A stretch of 36,384 nt of DNA from Bacteroidota bacterium (GTDB lineage: Bacteria; Bacteroidota; Bacteroidia; CAILMK01): the NCBI GenBank assembly GCA_013288555.1, contig JABDBQ010000025.1, forward strand, positions 654 to 37,037, written 5' to 3'. The position numbers were made by a program, and so were the translations under genes. Shown here piece after piece: positions 31,978-36,384 of this stretch (within the stretch, counting starts at the first letter, position 1; every line of letters begins with the position of its first letter). A model generated the notes under the pieces. It was given only the letters and a program-made list of their open reading frames with translations, was not told where the DNA came from and did no database searches.

Positions 31978-32844
31978 ATGAATAAAGATCTTATGTATGA
32001 TCGGTTTAAAAAGCTCATACGGAAAGCAAGTAATCAATCCGCAATGGCAATGAAGCATCCGGATGAAAAAAACATCCATGACCTTCGCGTCAGCATTAAG
32101 CGCTTAAAGGCGTTCTACAGGCTTTTGCTTTCGGTCGATAGTGACTTCCCTTACAGATTGTATATGGCGCCGTGGAAAGCTTCTTATGAGCAATTCGGGC
32201 ATATTCGCAACCAGCAGGTAGTTTTGAAATTATCCAAAAGCTGCGCCAAAGGATTAAATATTCCTTATAAATCAGAATTGCCCCCTGGTAACCAGGCAAA
32301 CAAAATAGAATTTCACAAAATAAAAAAGAGTTTAATAACCGAATCTCAAAGTGCGGTAAAGGATTCATTACGAAAATTAAGCTGGTCCAGAGCTGAAAAA
32401 TACCTGCGTTGCCAGTTTCATAAAATAGATAAGATGCTACATCATGAAAATATTGAAAAAAAAGAAAGGATACATGATCTGCGAAAAGCATTAAAGGACT
32501 TTAATTACAATCTCAGGTTTCTTTCTGAAATCAATACGGATAATTATGATAAAAAAAGTCTTGCCTGGATGAAGAATATCATGGAGGTAATTGGCAAATG
32601 GCTGGATTTGAATATGGCACTAAAAGCATTGAAATACAATCATATAAAGCACGATATTGGAGAATCAGAAAAATATCTCAAACTGATCAGGAATGAATTC
32701 AAGACAGAACGTGAAAATCTTGCCATTCTGATTATGCAAATGTGGGAAACCGGGAAAATATTGCTGGTAAAAGAAGAACCTATGAAAGGAATTAAAATTC
32801 CTTTGCCAAAAACTGTCAGGCAACTGGCTGTTGATTTTCAATAA
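31978..32844 (+). CDS. CHAD-domain protein
   Basis: The 288-residue protein is all-helical and very basic. It contains the two signature segments of CHAD domains, 'IHDLRVSIKRLKAFYRLL' (about residues 33-50) and 'RIHDLRKALKDFNYNLRFL' in the second half, each with the conserved His-Asp-x-Arg-x-x-x-Lys-Arg/Asp pattern. CHAD domains bind inorganic polyphosphate through their basic surface and are often found near phosphate or stress genes; here the context is redox and universal stress genes. It stands alone on the plus strand and is convergent with a decayed histidine-kinase fragment that begins 3 nt after its stop. Confidence 0.87.
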   Translation: MNKDLMYDRFKKLIRKASNQSAMAMKHPDEKNIHDLRVSIKRLKAFYRLLLSVDSDFPYRLYMAPWKASYEQFGHIRNQQVVLKLSKSCAKGLNIPYKSELPPGNQANKIEFHKIKKSLITESQSAVKDSLRKLSWSRAEKYLRCQFHKIDKMLHHENIEKKERIHDLRKALKDFNYNLRFLSEINTDNYDKKSLAWMKNIMEVIGKWLDLNMALKALKYNHIKHDIGESEKYLKLIRNEFKTERENLAILIMQMWETGKILLVKEEPMKGIKIPLPKTVRQLAVDFQ

Positions 32845-32847
32845 AAA

Positions 32848-33057
32848 TTAAAACCGTGTTCCCTTACCTGGCTGGCTTTCAAAATCAATTCTGCCATTGA
32901 GCAGTTCCGCATACTTCTTTACAATACTTAATCCCAGGCCCGTACCTTCATTATTTTCAACATTACTGGCTCTGAAAAATTCGCTGAACAACTTTTCCTG
33001 ATCAATTAGCTGTATACCAACACCTTCATCAATTACAGAAATGGGAAGACATCCATC
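32848..33057 (-). pseudogene. Remnant of a sensor histidine kinase (C-terminal ATPase half-domain only)
   Basis: On the minus strand this stretch reads, with no stop, from 'ISVIDEGVGIQLID' (the ATP-lid G1 box DxGxG) through 'EKLFSEFFRAS' (F box) and 'GTGLGLSIVKKYAELLNG' (G2 box) to 'GKGTRF' and a TAA at 32848-32850, about 69 codons. These are the last elements of a HATPase_c domain; the N box, the phosphoacceptor His domain and all sensing parts are absent. The fragment begins directly at the TGA of the universal stress gene and is in the same frame, so a deletion probably fused a kinase 3' end to that gene's stop. There is no start codon, so it is not expected to be translated on its own. 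Confidence 0.8.
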
Positions 33058-33882
33058 TCAGCCTTTTTTTATAATAAGAAGGGCCTGGTGGGTTACTTTA
33101 AGAATATGGTTTGTATGAATCTCCGTAAATATCCGCTCAAATAAACTATGTTTATCAGGCACAATAACTACCATATTTGCTTTAATCCGGTCAGAAAACC
33201 TATTGATACCATCAACAACTTTATTTGATGCAATCACATTAACAGAAGTTTCAATTCCTGAAAAATGGCCTTTAATTTTATCAACCTCTGCATAGACGGC
33301 ATTAACAGGTTCGGCTATTTCTGTCATCACATTCAGAAGGTTCAGTTTTGCGCCAAAAATGTCTGCATATTCCTGGATATTTGCTACAATCCGCTCAGAT
33401 ATCAGAGATTCTTTGTGACATGCCAGAACGATATTTTTAACGGGCGTAAATTCAACCTCGGGCGGCACAACCAGGATATTTTTTTTTGATTGATTAACGA
33501 CATCTGAGGTAACATTCCCAAATATAACATCGCCAATATCTCCATGACCTTTACTTCCCATAATAATAAGATCAAACCCGGTGGCCTGTTCCAGGATCAC
33601 GTCAGCGGCTTGTCCAAATTTTGATATCGTGTTGATCTTTAATCCGGGATGCTTTTTAAGGATCTCGCCGGCAATATCATGAAGCATCTTTGTAAAATCA
33701 TTTTCCCAGTTCGAAATGGTATCGCTTTCAAAATATAACTGGTCAGCATAAATCGGGATATCGAAGGCATTGAGAAGCGTAATCGAGGCGTTCATTCTAT
33801 CAGCCATTTCCGCTCCGTAATTGATGGCATATTGCGCATTTGGAGAAAAATCCGTGGGGATTAATATGTTTTTCATAATCAT
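33058..33882 (-). CDS. Universal stress protein with two UspA domains
   Basis: The protein has 274 residues from the ATG at 33882; the ATG at 33876 ('MKNILIPTDFS') is equally usable. The first domain (about 1-140) carries the ATP-binding signature G-x2-G-x9-G at G109, G112 and G122 ('GSKGHGDIGDVIFGN') and 'NILVVP'. The second (about 145-274) has the fold pattern ('KNIVLACHKES', 'HQALLIIKK') but no ATP signature, so it is probably a non-nucleotide-binding half. Tandem Usp proteins are induced by energy, oxygen or oxidative stress. A -7 element TAATTTTG lies at 33896-33903. The TGA stop is followed in frame by the histidine-kinase remnant, so readthrough would add about 69 residues. Confidence 0.9.
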   Translation of the reverse strand: MIMKNILIPTDFSPNAQYAINYGAEMADRMNASITLLNAFDIPIYADQLYFESDTISNWENDFTKMLHDIAGEILKKHPGLKINTISKFGQAADVILEQATGFDLIIMGSKGHGDIGDVIFGNVTSDVVNQSKKNILVVPPEVEFTPVKNIVLACHKESLISERIVANIQEYADIFGAKLNLLNVMTEIAEPVNAVYAEVDKIKGHFSGIETSVNVIASNKVVDGINRFSDRIKANMVVIVPDKHSLFERIFTEIHTNHILKVTHQALLIIKKG

Positions 33883-33895
33883 TGATTTAGCGAGC

Positions 33896-33903
33896 CAAAA
33901 TTA
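33896..33903 (-). promoter_or_regulatory. -7 promoter element TAATTTTG for the universal stress gene
   Basis: Match to TAnnTTTG, 13 nt upstream of the ATG at 33882. Further upstream are an inverted repeat AAAGTCA-N10-TGACTTT (33932-33955) and a short CAGGAGTTT direct repeat, both of unknown meaning. Confidence 0.45.
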
Positions 33904-34011
33904 CGCCGGCTTGCAATGTTTATGAATGATTAAAGTCAGCTTAAAACATGACTTTCAGGAGTTTCAGGAGTTTCATTTGCAGCAGTACTAAAGCTGGCAG
34001 GTTTATGAATT

Positions 34012-35304
34012 TCAGAGAATTTTAACCATCTGTTCAAACCTGTCTTCGTAAGCCCGCTCAAGCGCTTCACGATGATCAGGATGTGCGATACTTGTCAACA
34101 GTTTTGCACGTTGGTCCATGTTTTTTCCATACAGGTTTACAACACCATATTCAGTAGCAACATAATGGATATGCCCCCTGGTTGTAACCACCCCTGCGCC
34201 TTGTTTTAAGAGGGGCACAATCCTAGATCTCCCGTCTTTGGTAGTTGATGGCATACCAATGATTGGTTTGCCTCCATCTGAAAGCGAGGCGCCTCTCATA
34301 AAATCCATTTGTCCTCCTATACCTGAATATTGGTAGGTCCCGATTGAATCGGAACATACCTGGCCCGTAATATCAATTTCAATGGCACTGTTGATGGCAA
34401 TCACTTTAGGATTTCTGCGTATGATATCTGAATCATTCACAAATGCCACATCCATACAGTTTACATCCGGGTTGTTATCCACAAAATCATAAATCTTACG
34501 CGTTCCTAATACGAAAGTGCATACAATTTTACCCTGCCCTATCTTCTTGAATTCGTTGGTTATAGATCCATTTTCAACCAGTGGCAGAATACCGTCTGAA
34601 AACATCTCAGAATGGATACCCAGGCCTTTATGATTGGTCAGACATTTAAGTACGGCATCCGGTACGGCGCCTATGCCCATTTGCAGTGTGGCACCATCTT
34701 CAATAAGGCTTGCGATATGCATTCCAATCTGATCTGTGATATTATCTGCTTTGGAAGAATAATCCTCTTCTATCAACTCTGATTCCTGCCATATAGCTGT
34801 TGTAATTTTAGAAATATGAACAAATCCATCGCCCAAAACCCGGGGCATTCTCGGATTCACATGGGCAATAATTTTTCTTGCATTTCTTACAGCACTTAAG
34901 GCAGCATCCACAGATGTTCCAAGGGTACAATATCCATGCTGGTCAGGTGGGGAAACCTGTATAATAGCAACATCCAGAGGCAAAATTTTGCGGTCAAACA
35001 ACCGGGGAATCTCACTTAAAAAAATTGGGACATATCCGCCGTATTCGCTATTGGCCCACCCTCTTATATTACCCGATACAAAAAGAGAATTCAGCTTAAA
35101 ACTGTTAAGCACTTCTGGCCGGTTCCAGTTAATTTCTCCATACGTACTTATTGACGTCAGTTCTACATCATGAAGCTCGGATGCCCTGTTGAGTAAGGCA
35201 TTGATTAAAATCAATGGTGTAGCACCACTTCCATGTAAAAAAACACGTTCGCCACTTTCTACAATCTTTACTGCTTCCTCGGGAGTTGTATAATCAGGAT
35301 TCAT
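34012..35304 (-). CDS. Acetyl-CoA hydrolase/transferase family protein (4-hydroxybutyrate CoA-transferase-like)
   Basis: The 430-residue soluble enzyme has 'GSGATPLILINALL' near the start, 'VSPPDQHGYCTLG' (about 118-129), the catalytic Glu at E233 ('LGIHSEMFSDG'), 'GIGGQMDFMRGA' and the C-terminal 'GAGVVTTRGHIHYVATEYG'. These are the conserved blocks of family I CoA-transferases that move CoA between acetate or other short acids, or hydrolyse acetyl-CoA. It could support acetate overflow or fermentation when respiration is limited. The promoter holds a -7 element TATATTTG (35309-35316) and an FNR/CRP-type palindrome (35339-35352), consistent with oxygen- or redox-linked control. The -7 element is only 4 nt from the ATG, so the mRNA may be nearly leaderless. 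Confidence 0.88.
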   Translation of the reverse strand: MNPDYTTPEEAVKIVESGERVFLHGSGATPLILINALLNRASELHDVELTSISTYGEINWNRPEVLNSFKLNSLFVSGNIRGWANSEYGGYVPIFLSEIPRLFDRKILPLDVAIIQVSPPDQHGYCTLGTSVDAALSAVRNARKIIAHVNPRMPRVLGDGFVHISKITTAIWQESELIEEDYSSKADNITDQIGMHIASLIEDGATLQMGIGAVPDAVLKCLTNHKGLGIHSEMFSDGILPLVENGSITNEFKKIGQGKIVCTFVLGTRKIYDFVDNNPDVNCMDVAFVNDSDIIRRNPKVIAINSAIEIDITGQVCSDSIGTYQYSGIGGQMDFMRGASLSDGGKPIIGMPSTTKDGRSRIVPLLKQGAGVVTTRGHIHYVATEYGVVNLYGKNMDQRAKLLTSIAHPDHREALERAYEDRFEQMVKIL

Positions 35305-35308
35305 GCTT

Positions 35309-35352
35309 CAAATATAATGGTGATCAATAAAATAAAATTTGACTTTTGTCAA
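35309..35352 (-). promoter_or_regulatory. FNR/CRP-type palindrome plus -7 element upstream of the CoA-transferase gene
   Basis: TTGAC-N4-GTCAA (35339-35352) is a perfect inverted repeat; TATATTTG (35309-35316, minus strand) is a perfect -7 element. The palindrome centre lies 29.5 bp upstream of the -7 element, identical to the arrangement at 21442-21485 and equal to roughly -41 from the transcription start. Confidence 0.62.
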
Positions 35353-35401
35353 TTGAATGCATGAAACATATTAGTAATAAATTTATAATTAGATCAAAAT
35401 A

Positions 35402-35431
35402 AAGCCCCGGCGAAATTCATCACCGGGGCTT
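35402..35431 (-). terminator. Rho-independent terminator after the SusD-like gene
   Basis: A perfect 9-bp stem, AAGCCCCGG (35402-35410) with CCGGGGCTT (35423-35431), has a 12-nt loop and is followed on the minus strand by TATTTT. It lies 28 nt past the SusD stop. Confidence 0.85.
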
Positions 35432-35459
35432 AACCAATTATTAAATACTAACTAAATTA

Positions 35460-36383
35460 TTATTGATCCCACCAAACCGGTTTGGTGATATCTTCTACTA
35501 CAACGGCGTTTTTATTATAAAGCCGTTCATCTAGTACCGTCGGCAACCGCAGTGGAATAACATTTACAAGTCCTGCCGCACATGGGTTGAGTGCAGGCAG
35601 ATTGGTTCTGCGCCAATCGTTCCAGACTTCAAACTGGCCAAACAGGGCGATGTATTTCTGTCCCATAATCTTGGCCAGCGTTATGGTACCGGCTGTTTCA
35701 TTACCCACTAATGCTTTAAAAGCTGCCGGGATAGCAGTTCCGGTTACCTGCAATACGCTGGCTGCAACAGCTGTATTATATGCAGCAGCGGCAACTCCGA
35801 TATTGCCAAGCCTGAAATTAGCTTCTGCAGAGATAAATTCCGCCTCTACATAAGTTACCATGGGTATGGGGGCGGTCATTCCTGCAAGGTAAGTTCCGAC
35901 GTCAGATGCCGAGGCGTTGGCAGAATCGGGGTCAACCGGAGAACCGCTATACCCACCGCCAGTATCTTTGGTAGCATAAAATGGCAAACGAGGATCAAGG
36001 GTGGTTTTCAATTTATTAATGAATGGTTTCGACATCAATACATATCCTGTTCTCAGGTTCTGGAATGAATACCATGGATTGTTGTTGGAACTCTGTGAAC
36101 CGAATACCGCAAACATATCATTAGCACTGCTGGTAGCATTTGCACTCGTCAGGTCCGCAAGGGCCTTGGTAGAAGAACCATTGGCGTCCATTTTAGTAAG
36201 GTGAATATCATACCTGGCTTTGAGTATCCAGGCATTTTGCAGCCATTGAGCAATATTTCCAGAAAAAATAAGGTCATCAGATCCAGGGACAATCGCATTT
36301 GCCTTTGTAGGCTGAGATAAATCTGCAATGGCAGCCGTAAGCAGGCTCTGTATATCTGCATATATGGCTTGTTGTGCTTCAAA
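35460..36383 (-). CDS. SusD/RagB-family nutrient-binding lipoprotein, 5' part outside the window
   Basis: The frame is open from the right edge ('FEAQQAIYADIQSLL') through a Met at 36191 that is internal, so only the C-terminal 307 or so residues are visible. Diagnostic SusD elements are 'GNIAQWLQNAWILKARYDIH', 'LDPRLPFYA', 'MVTYVEAEFISAEANFRLGN' (a TPR-like helix region), 'IMGQKYIALFGQ-EVWNDWRRTNLP' and the closing 'PVWWDQ'. SusD-like proteins sit on the cell surface, bind oligosaccharides or other large nutrients and hand them to a SusC TonB-dependent channel, whose gene is expected just upstream outside the window. The Ser/Ala-rich segment and 'GGGYSGSPVDPDSA' are typical of this subgroup. 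Its terminator is at 35402-35431. Confidence 0.93.
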   Translation of the reverse strand, partial: FEAQQAIYADIQSLLTAAIADLSQPTKANAIVPGSDDLIFSGNIAQWLQNAWILKARYDIHLTKMDANGSSTKALADLTSANATSSANDMFAVFGSQSSNNNPWYSFQNLRTGYVLMSKPFINKLKTTLDPRLPFYATKDTGGGYSGSPVDPDSANASASDVGTYLAGMTAPIPMVTYVEAEFISAEANFRLGNIGVAAAAYNTAVAASVLQVTGTAIPAAFKALVGNETAGTITLAKIMGQKYIALFGQFEVWNDWRRTNLPALNPCAAGLVNVIPLRLPTVLDERLYNKNAVVVEDITKPVWWDQ

Positions 36384-36384
36384 T

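Noticed and set aside
33058..33060. Selenocysteine or programmed readthrough at the Usp TGA.
   Set aside because: There is no SECIS-like structure evident, and the downstream frame is a truncated kinase domain lacking its catalytic partners; a deletion remnant explains it better.
1..36384. tRNA, rRNA, insertion sequences, prophage or attachment sites.
   Set aside because: I read the intergenic spaces on both strands and saw no cloverleaf with CCA-type ends, no transposase or integrase frame, and no long terminal repeats.

Overview
The window comes from an AT-rich member of the Bacteroidota, most likely a Chitinophagaceae/Sphingobacteriales-type organism. The signs are type IX secretion (T9SS) C-terminal sorting domains on three proteins, a SusD/RagB lipoprotein, a DUF5723 outer-membrane protein, a lipoprotein with a Bacteroidota surface-export signal (Cys-Lys-Lys-Asp-Asp), and many promoters with the Bacteroidota -7 element TAnnTTTG instead of a sigma70 -10 box.

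Layout. (1) 2-2422: 3' part of an AsmA-like gene that runs off the left edge. (2) 2535-15394: a surface-protein locus. It holds a small acidic protein of unknown function, a surface lipoprotein (six Ig-like domains plus a DUF3494 ice-binding-like domain) followed 13 nt later by an OmpA-family outer-membrane protein, a 1535-residue T9SS protein (DUF3494 plus eleven Ig-like units repeating at exactly 93 residues), and a second T9SS protein with two DUF3494 domains. The four transcription units share one precisely spaced promoter architecture (direct ATGTAAC repeats 21 bp apart, then CA[AC]CTTTG, then a GTGAA/TTCAC inverted repeat), and strong hairpin terminators separate them. This looks like a dedicated, co-regulated cell-surface regulon and is the most interesting part of the window. 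(3) 15542-20314: an AAC(3)-I-like acetyltransferase, a TauD-type dioxygenase overlapping a DUF5946 gene, a geranylgeranyl-reductase-family flavoprotein and a dicarboxylate/amino-acid:cation symporter. (4) 20333-26554: small stress or detoxification-type genes: a cupin closely resembling the manganese hydroxynitrile lyase type, two RibD/DHFR-like reductases, a Crp/Fnr regulator, a lipoprotein, a GlxA-type AraC regulator, and three SRPBCC (AHSA1-like) units, of which one is frameshifted and two are fused. (5) 26625-30317: a beta-propeller-like T9SS protein, a SAM methyltransferase and a DUF5723 outer-membrane protein. (6) 30541-35304: a nitrosative/redox-stress block with an Rrf2-family repressor and the iron-sulfur repair protein RIC, a CHAD protein, a decayed histidine-kinase 3' end, a tandem universal stress protein and an acetyl-CoA hydrolase/CoA-transferase. 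(7) 35460-36383: the C-terminal part of a SusD/RagB lipoprotein running off the right edge.

Regulation. Besides the four-promoter regulon, two promoters (for the genes ending at 20839 and 34012) carry an FNR/CRP-type palindrome TTGAC-N4-RTCAA whose centre lies 29.5 bp upstream of the -7 element in both cases. The Rrf2-RIC operon has an 8-bp inverted repeat over its promoter. No tRNA, rRNA, CRISPR array or insertion sequence was seen, and no gene-free stretch exceeds about 260 bases.
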